From Marinithermus hydrothermalis DSM 14884 (GTDB taxonomy: Bacteria > Deinococcota > Deinococci > Deinococcales > Marinithermaceae), in assembly GCF_000195335.1 (NCBI RefSeq), contig NC_015387.1, forward strand, positions 1,178,001 through 1,242,000: a stretch of DNA of 64,000 nt. Direction: 5' to 3'. A program made the position numbers and the translations under genes. Below, piece by piece: positions 33,378 to 42,008 of this stretch (the stretch's first letter is position 1; every line of letters begins with the position of its first letter). Under the pieces are notes generated by a model, which saw only the letters and a program-made list of their open reading frames with translations, ran no database searches and was not told where the DNA came from.

Positions 33378-34646
33378 ATGCAGGAAGCTCAAGCTCTGGC
33401 GAGATCCTGGCGTGAGGACGCGCGCTGGCAAGGCATCCGGCGGACCTACACGGCCGAGGAGGTGGTGCGCCTTAGGCCCTCGATCCAGGTGGAGTACACC
33501 CTGGCGCGCCGCGGGGCCGAGCGGCTCTGGGAACTCATGCAGACCCGGCCGTACGTGCACACCTTCGGGGCCCTGACCGGCGCGCAGGCCGTGCAGATGG
33601 TCAAGGCGGGCCTCGAGGCGATCTACGTCTCGGGCTGGCAGGTCGCGGCGGACGCGAACCTCGCCCACCAGACCTACCCGGACCAGAGCCTGTACCCGGC
33701 GAACTCGGTGCCGACCCTGGTGCGGCGCATCAACAACGCCTTGATGCGCGCGGACCAGCTGCACCGCGCCGAGGGGCAAAGCGAGATCGACTGGTACGCG
33801 CCGATCGTGGCGGACGCTGAGGCGGGGTTCGGCGGGCCGTTGCACGCCTTCGAGTTGACGAAGGCCATGATCGAGGCGGGCGCGGCCGGCGTGCATTTCG
33901 AGGACCAGCTCGCCGCGGAGAAGAAGTGCGGCCACCTGGGCGGCAAGGTGCTCGTGCCCACCAGCCAGTTCATCCGCACGCTGCAGGCCGCGCGCCTCGC
34001 GGCGGACGTGCTCGGGGTGCCCACCGTCCTGATCGCGCGCACCGACGCGCTCGCCGCGACCCTCATCACCTCCGACGTGGACGAGTACGACCGGCCGTTC
34101 CTCACGGGGGAACGCACCCCGGAGGGGTACTACCGCGTAAAGAACGGCCTCGAGGCGGCCATCGCCCGCGCCCTGGCGTACGCGCCGTACGCGGACCTCC
34201 TGTGGTTCGAGACCAGCACCCCGGACCTGGAAGAGGCCCGGCGGTTCGCGGAAGCGATCCACCGGGAGTTCCCCGGGAAGCTCCTCGCGTATAACTGCTC
34301 GCCGTCCTTCAACTGGCGGAAGTTCCTGGGAGAGGCGGAAATCGCGCGCTTCCAGAAGGAGCTCGGCGCGATGGGGTACAAGTTCCAGTTCATCACGCTG
34401 GCCGGCTGGCACCTCTTGAACTACCACACCTTCGACCTGGCGCGCCGCTACAAGCGCGAGGGGATGCCGGCGTACGTGGCGCTCCAGCAGGCCGAGTTCG
34501 CCGCGGAGGAAGCCGGGTACACGGCCACGCGCCACCAGCGCGAGGTGGGCACCGGGTACTTCGATCAGGTGCTGCTCACCATCACGGGCGGCCAGGCCGC
34601 GACGGCCGCGCTGGTGGGCTCGACCGAGGCCGAGCAGTTCCACTAA
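33378..34646 (+). CDS. aceA: Isocitrate lyase
   Basis: Splits isocitrate into succinate and glyoxylate, bypassing the CO2-losing steps of the TCA cycle. The 422 residues carry the catalytic KKCGH within [20 protein letters not shown], plus [47 protein letters not shown] and the C-terminal [14 protein letters not shown]. It forms a two-gene unit with aceB, so both shunt enzymes are controlled together, allowing growth on acetate or fatty acids. Start ATG 33378 follows a GGAAGGAGGAAGG ribosome site. Confidence 0.98.
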   Translation: MQEAQALARSWREDARWQGIRRTYTAEEVVRLRPSIQVEYTLARRGAERLWELMQTRPYVHTFGALTGAQAVQMVKAGLEAIYVSGWQVAADANLAHQTYPDQSLYPANSVPTLVRRINNALMRADQLHRAEGQSEIDWYAPIVADAEAGFGGPLHAFELTKAMIEAGAAGVHFEDQLAAEKKCGHLGGKVLVPTSQFIRTLQAARLAADVLGVPTVLIARTDALAATLITSDVDEYDRPFLTGERTPEGYYRVKNGLEAAIARALAYAPYADLLWFETSTPDLEEARRFAEAIHREFPGKLLAYNCSPSFNWRKFLGEAEIARFQKELGAMGYKFQFITLAGWHLLNYHTFDLARRYKREGMPAYVALQQAEFAAEEAGYTATRHQREVGTGYFDQVLLTITGGQAATAALVGSTEAEQFH

Positions 34647-34660
34647 GCGCTGTCCTTCCC

Positions 34661-34689
34661 CCGCCCCCCGGCTCACGTCCGGGGGGCGG
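34661..34689 (+). other. Stem-loop after aceA
   Basis: CCGCCCCCCGG (34661-34671) pairs with CCGGGGGGCGG (34679-34689). The following sequence TAGCATAAGG lacks a T-run and instead supplies a -10 box for the next gene. It may stop or protect the aceBA transcript end. Confidence 0.55.
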
Positions 34690-34701
34690 TAGCATAAGGG
34701 C

Positions 34702-35523
34702 ATGATTCGCCTGATCCTCGTGGACGTGGACGGCACGCTGTTCGGCCCGAACGGGGTCCCGGACTGCGCTTGGGAGGCCGCGGCCGCCGCCCGAGCGCGC
34801 GGGGTGCACCTCGCGGTCTGCACCGGCCGGCCCGGGCGCGGCCGGGCCCTCGAGTACGCCCGAAGGCTGGACCCCGAGGGGCTGCACATCTTCGAGTCGG
34901 GCGCCGTGATCCTCCGCGGGGACGGCCGGGTGGTGCGGCGCGAGGCCCTGCCCCTCCCGGCGTACCACCGGCTGGTGGACCTCTCCCGGACGTACGCCCT
35001 GCCCCTCGAGGCCTACACGGCGGACGGGCGCTACGCCTACGAGCGCACCGCGGAAGCGATCCGCGTGCACGAGCGCATGCTGGGGTTTACCGGGGAGCGC
35101 ACGGACCTGCACGCCCTCGCGGGACGGGCCGCCGTGGTGCGCGCCCAGTGGGTCACGCCCCGCACCCAAGCCTGGCAGGCGGCGCGCCGGGAGGTGGCGC
35201 GAATGGCTGGGGTTGAGCTGCACGAGGCCACCAGCCCCGGGATGCCCGGCGTGGTCTTCGCTTCGGTCACCAAGTCCGGCGTGAGCAAGCTCGATGCGGC
35301 CCGCTGGGTGGCGGCCCAGTACGGGCTGGGCCTCCACCAGGTCGCCATGGTCGGGGACGGGTGGAACGACCTCGAGCTCATCCAAGCGGCGGGGTTGGGC
35401 GTCGCGATGGGCGGCGCGCCCCGGGAGGTGAAGGCCGCCGCGGACCGCGTGGTGGGGAGCGTGGACGAGTGCGGCCTGGCCGAGGCCATCCGGCTGGCGC
35501 TCGCGGCGGAAGGGATTGGGTAA
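34702..35523 (+). CDS. Cof-type HAD-superfamily phosphatase
   Basis: Small-molecule phosphatase of the HAD IIB (Cof) group, 273 residues. Motif I is [10 protein letters not shown] with the nucleophile and acid Asp residues, motif II is AVCTGRPG, motif III is the Lys in [14 protein letters not shown], and motif IV is [15 protein letters not shown]. The cap domain lies between about residues 85 and 190. The substrate (sugar phosphate or similar) cannot be predicted. TAGCAT (34690-34695) is six bases before the ATG, consistent with a leaderless transcript. Confidence 0.9.
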   Translation: MIRLILVDVDGTLFGPNGVPDCAWEAAAAARARGVHLAVCTGRPGRGRALEYARRLDPEGLHIFESGAVILRGDGRVVRREALPLPAYHRLVDLSRTYALPLEAYTADGRYAYERTAEAIRVHERMLGFTGERTDLHALAGRAAVVRAQWVTPRTQAWQAARREVARMAGVELHEATSPGMPGVVFASVTKSGVSKLDAARWVAAQYGLGLHQVAMVGDGWNDLELIQAAGLGVAMGGAPREVKAAADRVVGSVDECGLAEAIRLALAAEGIG

Positions 35524-35536
35524 ACTCGTAAGCGGT

Positions 35537-36856
35537 ATGCAACGAGCGGTGATCGAGCACATCGCCAGGTACGAGGGGCAGGAGGTCCTCCTGCGCGCCT
35601 GGCTGGTGAACCGGCGCAGCAAAGGCAAGATCCACTTCCTCATCCTGCGTGACGGCACGGGGTTCCTCCAAGCCACGGTCTTCAAGGGCGAGGTGGACGA
35701 GGAAACCTTCGAACGGGCGGACCACCTACCCCAGGAGACGGCCCTCGAGGTGCGCGGCCTGGTGAAGGCCGACGCGCGCGCGCCCGGCGGGTACGAGATC
35801 GCGGTGCGCGGCCTCCGGGTGATCCACACTCCCACGGAGGAGTACCCCATCACGCCCAAGGAGCACGGGATCGAGTTCCTCATGGACCGGCGGCACCTGT
35901 GGCTCCGGCACCGCCGCCCCTGGGCCGTCCTCCGCATCCGCGACGAGATCGAGCGCGCCATCCACGACTTCCTGCACGAGCGGGGGTTCATTCGCTTCGA
36001 CGCGCCCATCCTCACGCCGAACGCGGTCGAGGGCACCACGGACCTCTTCGAGGTCGAGCTTTTTGACGGGGACAAGGCCTACCTCTCCCAGTCCGGGCAG
36101 CTCTACGCCGAGGCCGGCGCGCTCGCGTTCGGGCGGGTGTACACCTTCGGCCCCACCTTCCGCGCCGAGCGCAGCAAGACCCGCCGGCACCTCCTCGAGT
36201 TCTGGATGGTGGAGCCCGAGGTGGCCTTCATGACCCACGAGGAGAACATGCAGCTGCAGGAGGACCTCGTGAGCTACCTGGTGGGGCGGGTCCTCGAGAA
36301 CCGCAGGACCGAGCTCGAGGTCCTGGGGCGGGACGTCTCGCGGCTCGAGCCGGCCGCGAACGGGAACTACCCGCGCATCACGTACACGGAGGCCGTCCAG
36401 CTCCTGGAGGAAGTGGCGAAGGAGGACCCGGACCTCGAGCCGATCCCGTGGGGGGAGGATTTCGGCGCGCCGCACGAGGCCGCGATCTCGCGGCGGTTCG
36501 ACCGGCCGGTGATCGTCGAGAAGTACCCCGCGGCGGTGAAGGCCTTTTACATGGAGCCGGACGACGCGGACCCGCGGCTGGTGAAGAACAACGACATGCT
36601 CGCGCCGGAGGGGTACGGGGAGATCATCGGGGGGTCCGAGCGCATCCACGACCCGGAGTTGCTGCGGCGGAAGATCCGCGAGCACAACCTGCCCGAGTCG
36701 GTCTTCGATTGGTACATGGACCTCCGGCGGTTCGGTTCGGTACCGCACGCGGGGTTCGGGATCGGGCTGGAACGCACCGTGGCCTGGATCTGCGGGTTGC
36801 AGCACGTGCGCGAAGCGGTGCCGTTCGCGCGGATGTACACGCGCATGCGTCCCTAG
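35537..36856 (+). CDS. asnS: Asparaginyl-tRNA synthetase
   Basis: Class IIb enzyme charging tRNA-Asn directly with asparagine. It is 439 residues from ATG 35537; the frame reaches to 35516, but TAAACT at 35521-35526 would be the promoter, so [12 protein letters not shown] is the preferred start. The OB domain has [20 protein letters not shown], motif 2 is [20 protein letters not shown], the Asn-specific [12 protein letters not shown] and [20 protein letters not shown] are present, and motif 3 is [17 protein letters not shown]. No GAD domain is present, unlike aspS. Its stop interlocks with pdxT's. Confidence 0.96.
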   Translation: MQRAVIEHIARYEGQEVLLRAWLVNRRSKGKIHFLILRDGTGFLQATVFKGEVDEETFERADHLPQETALEVRGLVKADARAPGGYEIAVRGLRVIHTPTEEYPITPKEHGIEFLMDRRHLWLRHRRPWAVLRIRDEIERAIHDFLHERGFIRFDAPILTPNAVEGTTDLFEVELFDGDKAYLSQSGQLYAEAGALAFGRVYTFGPTFRAERSKTRRHLLEFWMVEPEVAFMTHEENMQLQEDLVSYLVGRVLENRRTELEVLGRDVSRLEPAANGNYPRITYTEAVQLLEEVAKEDPDLEPIPWGEDFGAPHEAAISRRFDRPVIVEKYPAAVKAFYMEPDDADPRLVKNNDMLAPEGYGEIIGGSERIHDPELLRRKIREHNLPESVFDWYMDLRRFGSVPHAGFGIGLERTVAWICGLQHVREAVPFARMYTRMRP

Positions 36857-37425
36857 CCGCGCGCCAGCTCCACGAACCGCGCGTGTAATCGCGTGTCCCC
36901 GGTGAGTTCGGGGTGGAAGCTGCTCGCCCAGAGCCGGTCCTGCTGCACGAAGACCACGCGGTCCCCGTGCCGGGCGAGGACCTCCACCCCCTCCCCCACC
37001 CGCTCGATGACGGGCGCGCGGATGAAGACCGCGTGGAAGGGACGATCGAGCCCCTGGATCTCCAGGTCCTCCTCGAAGGACTCCACCTGGCGGCCGTACG
37101 CGTTGCGCCGCACTGCGATGGGCATGAGGCCGAGGCGGGGCTGGTCGGGGTAGCCGATGATCTCTTGAGCCATCCAGATCGCGCCGGCGCAGGTGCCCCA
37201 GACGGCCAACTCCCCGCAGGCGTACCGCTCGCGGATGGCTTCGTCCAGGCCGTACTCCGCGGCGAGCTTGCCGATCGTGGTGGACTCCCCGCCGGGCGCG
37301 ATGAGGCCGTGCACGCCGGTGAGGTGCTTGGGCAGCCGGACCTCCACGGCCTCGACCCCGAGGGCCTCGAGCATCTGCTTGTGCTCACGGAAATCGCCTT
37401 GGAGTGCAAGAACGCCGATCTTCAC
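36853..37425 (-). CDS. pdxT: Pyridoxal 5'-phosphate synthase glutaminase subunit
   Basis: Class I glutaminase that supplies ammonia to PdxS in the DXP-independent vitamin B6 route. The 190 residues include [24 protein letters not shown], the nucleophile Cys in VWGTCAGAI and the His-Glu pair in [10 protein letters not shown]. The start is GTG 37425 with TAGAAT (37437-37432) exactly six bases upstream, so it should be transcribed separately from pdxS as a leaderless mRNA. Its stop shares CTAG (36853-36856) with the convergent asnS stop. Confidence 0.97.
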   Translation of the reverse strand: MKIGVLALQGDFREHKQMLEALGVEAVEVRLPKHLTGVHGLIAPGGESTTIGKLAAEYGLDEAIRERYACGELAVWGTCAGAIWMAQEIIGYPDQPRLGLMPIAVRRNAYGRQVESFEEDLEIQGLDRPFHAVFIRAPVIERVGEGVEVLARHGDRVVFVQQDRLWASSFHPELTGDTRLHARFVELARG

Positions 37426-37441
37426 GCCGTTATTCTACGGT

Positions 37442-37470
37442 AAAACCGGGCGGGGCAACCCGCCCGGTTT
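37442..37470 (-). terminator. Terminator between pdxS and pdxT
   Basis: AAACCGGGCGGG and CCCGCCCGGTTT form a perfect 12-bp stem with a 4-base loop. On the minus strand it ends in TTTT. It separates two genes whose products act as one complex. Confidence 0.82.
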
Positions 37471-37484
37471 CGGAGTTCAGGGGG

Positions 37485-38366
37485 TTACCAGCCGCGTTTG
37501 GCCAGGCGTTCCTCCTCACGGAGGGTGTCCAGGTTGATGCCCACCATCGGTTCGCCCAGGTCCTCGCTTACCTCCGCGAGGACCTCGGGGTCGTTGTAGT
37601 GCGTGACCGCACGCACGATCGCCCGAGCGCGCTTCTTGGGGTCCCCGGACTTGAAGATCCCGGAGCCGACGAAGACGCCGTCCATGCCCAGGTGCATCAT
37701 GAGGGCCGCGTCCGCCGGCGTGGCCACGCCCCCCGCGGCGAAGTTCACGACCGGGAGCCGGCCGTGCTCGTGCACGTACTTCACGAGCTCGTAAGGCGCT
37801 TGGATCTCCTTCGCGTAGGCCATCAGCTCGTCCGGCCGCAGGCTCTGCACGTGACGGATCTGCTTCATCATGGTGCGGGCGTGGCGCACGGCCTCGATCA
37901 CGTTCCCGGTGCCGGCCTCGCCCTTGGTGCGGATCATCGCGGCGCCCTCACCGATGCGGCGCAGCGCCTCGCCCAGGTCCCGCGCGCCGCACACGAACGG
38001 CACCTTGAAGCTCCACTTGTCGATGTGGTGCTCGTCGTCCGCCGGGGTCAGCACCTCGGACTCGTCGATGAAGTCCACGCCGATCGCCTCGAGGATCATG
38101 GCTTCGACGAAGTGCCCGATCCGCACTTTGGCCATCACGGGGATGGAGACCGCGGCCATGATCTCCTTGATGATCTTGGGGTCCGACATGCGGGCCACGC
38201 CGCCTTGGGCGCGTATGTCCGCGGGCACCCGCTCGAGGGCCATGACCGCGCAGGCCCCGGCCTCCTCGGCGATCACGGCCTGCTCCGGGGTGGTCACGTC
38301 CATGATCACCCCGCCCTTGAACATCTCGGCGAAACCGGTCTTGACGCGCAGCGTTCCTTTTTCCAT
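37485..38366 (-). CDS. pdxS: Pyridoxal 5'-phosphate synthase lyase subunit
   Basis: Dodecamer that builds PLP from ribose 5-phosphate, glyceraldehyde 3-phosphate and ammonia. It is 293 residues from ATG 38366 ([15 protein letters not shown]); a TTG at 38378 is the ribosome-site region GGAGGGA. Key residues are in [11 protein letters not shown] (Asp), [15 protein letters not shown] (Schiff-base Lys) and [12 protein letters not shown] (second Lys), with [17 protein letters not shown] as the phosphate site. TAAGCT (38390-38385) is a possible -10 box. A terminator isolates it from pdxT. Confidence 0.97.
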   Translation of the reverse strand: MEKGTLRVKTGFAEMFKGGVIMDVTTPEQAVIAEEAGACAVMALERVPADIRAQGGVARMSDPKIIKEIMAAVSIPVMAKVRIGHFVEAMILEAIGVDFIDESEVLTPADDEHHIDKWSFKVPFVCGARDLGEALRRIGEGAAMIRTKGEAGTGNVIEAVRHARTMMKQIRHVQSLRPDELMAYAKEIQAPYELVKYVHEHGRLPVVNFAAGGVATPADAALMMHLGMDGVFVGSGIFKSGDPKKRARAIVRAVTHYNDPEVLAEVSEDLGEPMVGINLDTLREEERLAKRGW

Positions 38367-38384
38367 GCGTCCCTCCAATAAGAA

Positions 38385-38421
38385 AGCTTACCCCACGGCC
38401 GGGGGCACGCCAAGGGTAAGC
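38385..38421 (-). terminator. Possible terminator of the M23 gene overlapping the pdxS promoter
   Basis: GCTTACCC and GGGTAAGC (8 bp, 20-base loop with extra internal C/G pairing) are followed on the minus strand by TTTCTTATT. The T-rich tail and the TAAGCT hexamer just before pdxS overlap, so this site could end the upstream gene, regulate pdxS, or both. Confidence 0.45.
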
Positions 38422-38430
38422 CTTCCAGGT

Positions 38431-39594
38431 TCACGGCAGGTAGGCCATGGGGTTCTTGGTGCGCCCGTTGATGCGGATCTCGAGGTGCAGGTGCGGTCCG
38501 GTGGACCACCCGGTGGAGCCCACGTACCCGATGAGCTGCCCCTGCTGCACCTGCTGGCCGGGCTTCACCACGATGCGCGACATGTGCCCGTACAGCGTCT
38601 CGACCCCGCCCCCATGATCGATGCGCACGTGCAGGCCGTACCCCACCCGGCTCCAGCCCGCGACCCGCACCCGGCCGGCCTTCGCCGCGTAGATCGGGGT
38701 GCCCATGGGAGCGGCCATGTCTAGGCCGGTGTGGAAGTTGGACCCGCCGATCCGGAGCCGGCGCTTCCCGTAGTACGAGGTAATACGGAACGATTTCAAG
38801 GGCCACTGGAAGCCTTGGGCCGAGGTGCTTCCCCGGTAGGCTACCTGCCTTAGGTGCGCCTCCCGCTCCCGGCGGCGCTGTTCCGCAAGCCGCCGCCGGC
38901 GCTCCTCGGCCAGGCGGCGCTCCTCCTCGCGCTGCTTCTCCAGCCGGGCCATCACCTCGGTGGCCATCACGCCGGGAATCAAGACCCAGTCCCCAGGCTT
39001 GAGCTCGAGGGGCGATTGGATCCCGTTCACCCGCGCGAGCTCCTCCACGGGGCGGCCGTAACGCGCGGCCAGCGTGGGGAGCGACTCTCCCTCCGCGAGC
39101 GGCACCAGCACCCCCTTCTCTTCCGTGGGGATCAACAAGCGCGTACCGGCCACCACGCGGTCCAGGCTAGGCAGGGTGGGGTTCGCCGAGACCAGCTCGA
39201 GGATGCTCAGGCCGAACCGCTTGGCGATCGCCTCCAGCGTGTCGCCGGGACGGACGGTGTACACCCTGACCCCTGGAGGCACGCGGGCCTCGCGCTCCTC
39301 CTTCACCTCGATGGGAATGCGAACGACCTGCCCTGGGTACAAAAGGTCCTTTTTGAGGCCGCTGGCCGTTTTGATCTCTTCGATGCTGACGCGGTAACGC
39401 TCCGCGAGGGCGGCTAGGCTCTCGCCTGGCGCTACGGAATGATAAACCACCCCTCGGCGAGGGGCGGGCTCGAGTACGATCACGTTTTGTTGCGTCGAGG
39501 TTGCGGAAAGGTCAGGGAGCGCTTCTAGCGGCGACAAGGGGATACCGATCAGCGCACCCGCAAAGATAAACCGGAGCCAGTCATCCCGAAACAA
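38431..39594 (-). CDS. Murein hydrolase activator-like M23 peptidase with LysM domains
   Basis: Envelope protein of 387 residues. An N-terminal hydrophobic segment (FIFAGALIGIPLSPLEA) exports it. Three LysM-like modules follow: YHSVAPGESLAALAERYRV (about 51), YTVRPGDTLEAIAKRFGLS (about 112) and VPLAEGESLPTLAARYGRP (about 163). A charged coiled-coil stretch rich in Arg and Glu (about 213-255) precedes the M23 endopeptidase domain with NFHTGLDMAAPMG, a zinc site with HxxxD, and GPHLHLEIRING (HLH). The start is TTG 39594 behind GGAGGGAG, with TATAAT at 39620-39615. Confidence 0.92.
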   Translation of the reverse strand: MFRDDWLRFIFAGALIGIPLSPLEALPDLSATSTQQNVIVLEPAPRRGVVYHSVAPGESLAALAERYRVSIEEIKTASGLKKDLLYPGQVVRIPIEVKEEREARVPPGVRVYTVRPGDTLEAIAKRFGLSILELVSANPTLPSLDRVVAGTRLLIPTEEKGVLVPLAEGESLPTLAARYGRPVEELARVNGIQSPLELKPGDWVLIPGVMATEVMARLEKQREEERRLAEERRRRLAEQRRREREAHLRQVAYRGSTSAQGFQWPLKSFRITSYYGKRRLRIGGSNFHTGLDMAAPMGTPIYAAKAGRVRVAGWSRVGYGLHVRIDHGGGVETLYGHMSRIVVKPGQQVQQGQLIGYVGSTGWSTGPHLHLEIRINGRTKNPMAYLP

Positions 39595-39622
39595 CGCACT
39601 CCCTCCCGCCGGGAATTATACC

Positions 39623-40903
39623 CTATTTCGCCGCTAGTGTGGCCAGGAACTCTTTGTTGCTCTTCGTGCGGGAAAGCCGTCCCAAGAGCATCTCCATCGC
39701 CTCGGCCGGGTCCATGTCCGCGAGGACCTTGCGGAGCAGCCACATCTTGTGGATGACCTCCTGCCCGAGCAGCAACTCCTCCCGGCGGGTGCCCGACTTG
39801 AGGATGTCGATCGCGGGGAAGATCCGGCGCTCCTCGAGCCGCCGGCTCAGGTGAAGCTCCATGTTGCCCGTGCCCTTGAACTCCTCGAAGATCACGTCAT
39901 CCATGCGGCTGCCCGTCTCCACCAGGGCCGTGGCGAGGATGGTGAGGCTGCCGCCCCCGCGGATGTTGCGGGCCGCGCCCAGGAAACGCTTGGGGAAGTG
40001 CAGCGCCGCCGAGTCCAACCCACCCGAGAGGGTCCGGCCGGTCGGGGGGGTGACCAGGTTGTTCGCGCGGGCCAGGCGCGTGATCGAGTCCAGCAAAATC
40101 ATCACGTGCCCACCCTCCTCCACGATCCGGCGGGCGCGTTCGTGCACGAACTCCGCCACGCGGATGTGGTTTTGCGGGGGCTCGTCGAAGGTCGAGGCGA
40201 TCACCTCCGCGCCCTCGACCGACTCCCGGAAGTCCGTAACCTCCTCGGGCCGCTCGTCGATCAACAGCACGATCACCTTGATGTCGGGCTCGTTTTGCAG
40301 CACCGCGTTCGCGACCTTCTTGAGGAGGGTGGTCTTACCAGCCTTGGGAGGCGCGACGATCAAGCCGCGCTGCCCGCGCCCGATCGGAGCGAGCAGGTCG
40401 ATCACGCGGGTAGCGAGCTCGTCCGGGGTGGTCTCGAGCTTGATCTGTCGGTCGGGGAACTGCGGGATGAGCTCGTCGAACTTGGGGCGTTTCTGCGCGG
40501 CCTGCGGGTCCACGCCGTTCACGGCCTCCACGCGGATCAGGGTGCCGTACCGCTCGTTCTCCCGCGGGGGGCGGGCCTTACCCACGATGTAATCCCCGCT
40601 GCGCAGCTGGAACTGCTTGATCAGCCCGGCGGAAACGATCACGCTGCGCGAGTCCAGGTTGTACACGTCCTCCTGGAGGAAGCCGTACCCGTCCGAGCTG
40701 ATCTCGAGGTACCCCTTGGCGAGGATCAGGCCCTCGTCCTGCGCTTGGTGCTCCAGGATGGCCATGATGAGCTCATCCTTGCGGAGCTTCTTGTACCCGT
40801 CGATGCCCACCTTCGCGGCGATCAGGTGGAGCTCGGGCAGGATCTTGTTCGCGAGTTCTTGGTAGTTCATGGCGGTCGGGGTGGGGGTTTTCTTCCGGCT
40901 CAT
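39623..40903 (-). CDS. rho: Transcription termination factor Rho
   Basis: Hexameric RNA-dependent ATPase that ends transcripts at Rho-dependent sites. The 426 residues have the RNA-binding OB fold ([34 protein letters not shown]), Walker [32 protein letters not shown], the Q/R-loops ([27 protein letters not shown]) and [14 protein letters not shown]. Its start overlaps the transaldolase stop as ATGA, so the two are cotranscribed from a strong promoter at 41637-41609. Confidence 0.98.
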   Translation of the reverse strand: MSRKKTPTPTAMNYQELANKILPELHLIAAKVGIDGYKKLRKDELIMAILEHQAQDEGLILAKGYLEISSDGYGFLQEDVYNLDSRSVIVSAGLIKQFQLRSGDYIVGKARPPRENERYGTLIRVEAVNGVDPQAAQKRPKFDELIPQFPDRQIKLETTPDELATRVIDLLAPIGRGQRGLIVAPPKAGKTTLLKKVANAVLQNEPDIKVIVLLIDERPEEVTDFRESVEGAEVIASTFDEPPQNHIRVAEFVHERARRIVEEGGHVMILLDSITRLARANNLVTPPTGRTLSGGLDSAALHFPKRFLGAARNIRGGGSLTILATALVETGSRMDDVIFEEFKGTGNMELHLSRRLEERRIFPAIDILKSGTRREELLLGQEVIHKMWLLRKVLADMDPAEAMEMLLGRLSRTKSNKEFLATLAAK

Positions 40904-41550
40904 GCTTGTTGTTTAGCCTTCTCCCAATCGTCGAGGAAACGCTTGAGGCCGATATCCGTCAAGGGATGCACCAACAGCTGCTTGAAGACCTTGTAGGGCA
41001 TGGTGGCGACGTCCGCCCCGGCCAGCGCCGCTTCGGTCACGTGGCGCGGGTGCCGGATCGAGGCCGCGAGGACCTTGGTGGGGAGGTCGTGCAGCGCGAA
41101 GATCTCCGCGATCTCCCGCACCACCTCCATCCCCTCCCAGGAGATGTCGTCGATGCGGCCAAGGAAGGGGCTCACGTACGCCGCGCCAGCTTTAGCGGCG
41201 AGAAGGGCCTGGTTCGCGGAGAAGATCAGGGTCATGTTGACCTTGATCCCCTCAGCGGAAAGAGCCTTACAGGCCTTGAGGCCCTCCACCGTGGTGGGGA
41301 GCTTCACCACCACGTGCTCATTCAACCCCGCCAGGTGCCGCCCTTCACGGATCATGCCCTCCACGTCCGTCGCGGTCACCTCGGCGGATACGGGTCCTCG
41401 CACGATCTCACAAATCTCTCGGATCACCGTCTCGAAGGGGCGCCCCGACTTGGCCACCAGCGTCGGGTTCGTGGTCACGCCGTCCAGCACGCCCCACTCG
41501 GCGACCTCACGGACCTCAGTAACCTCAGCGGTATCCAGGTACAACTCCAT
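40900..41550 (-). CDS. Transaldolase / fructose-6-phosphate aldolase family protein
   Basis: Class I aldolase of the short (216-residue) transaldolase subfamily, acting in the non-oxidative pentose phosphate pathway or in fructose-6-phosphate cleavage. [15 protein letters not shown] and [14 protein letters not shown] are N-terminal family motifs. The Schiff-base Lys is in [13 protein letters not shown], and [29 protein letters not shown] and [22 protein letters not shown] complete it. Short members can be either enzyme, so activity needs testing. An AAAAGGAGATAAGC ribosome site precedes ATG. It leads the rho operon. Confidence 0.92.
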   Translation of the reverse strand: MELYLDTAEVTEVREVAEWGVLDGVTTNPTLVAKSGRPFETVIREICEIVRGPVSAEVTATDVEGMIREGRHLAGLNEHVVVKLPTTVEGLKACKALSAEGIKVNMTLIFSANQALLAAKAGAAYVSPFLGRIDDISWEGMEVVREIAEIFALHDLPTKVLAASIRHPRHVTEAALAGADVATMPYKVFKQLLVHPLTDIGLKRFLDDWEKAKQQA

Positions 41551-41608
41551 GCTTATCTCCTTTTGATGGGTTTCTAAGTGAGAACCTACTTGTCCCGTAC
41601 TTTAGGTC

Positions 41609-41637
41609 ATTCTAGGGCATCTTCAGGATCCTGACAA
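41609..41637 (-). promoter_or_regulatory. Transaldolase-rho promoter
   Basis: On the minus strand TTGTCA (41637-41632), a 17-base spacer and TAGAAT (41614-41609) form a strong promoter. Its -35 box is five bases from the -35 box of the divergent ileS promoter, so the two polymerase sites are back to back. Confidence 0.85.
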
Positions 41638-41642
41638 GTGCG

Positions 41643-41671
41643 TTGACGCCCGCCCTCGCCCTTGCTACCAT
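41643..41671 (+). promoter_or_regulatory. ileS T-box promoter
   Basis: TTGACG (41643-41648), an exact 17-base spacer and TACCAT (41666-41671). The start should be near 41678, giving a leader of about 330 bases ahead of ileS. Confidence 0.85.
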
Positions 41672-41677
41672 GTCGGC

Positions 41678-41996
41678 AAGCGGTGCCGGGCTACCGAGGG
41701 GGGATTATACCCCAGGCCCAAGGCGCTGTAAAGGCTACGACGGGGCGAGTACGCTCGGCGCGCCCACGCAGCGAGCCGGGGAGGGTGCGAGCCCGGCGGC
41801 AACGCCCGAGCGGAAGATCACCCCTGAGCCGCGGGAAGAAAGGGAGCCCCAAGCTCCTGAGTAGACCCCGCCGGGTGCGCCCGTAACAGCGCGAAAACGA
41901 GGGCCCGGACGGGCACGGCCCGTTCGGGAAGCGCGGTGGTACCGCGGGGCTCGAGCCTCGTCCGCGCGCAAGCGCGGGCGGGTTTTTCATCAAGAA
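41678..41996 (+). promoter_or_regulatory. T-box riboswitch (isoleucine) with terminator, ileS leader
   Basis: The leader has the parts of a tRNA-sensing T-box. Stem I has AGTA (41748-41751) on its 5' side and GAAG before ATC (41817-41819) on its 3' side. That is the specifier-loop arrangement, and ATC is an isoleucine codon. The T-box sequence near 41932-41946, GCGCGGTGGTACCGCG, supplies TGGT to pair with the ACCA end of uncharged tRNA-Ile. A terminator follows: CCGCGC/GCGCGG extended by five more pairs (41957-41991) and TTTTT (41992-41996). Uncharged tRNA-Ile should favour the antiterminator and raise ileS expression. Confidence 0.9.
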
Positions 41997-42008
41997 GGGA
42001 GGTGCGTG

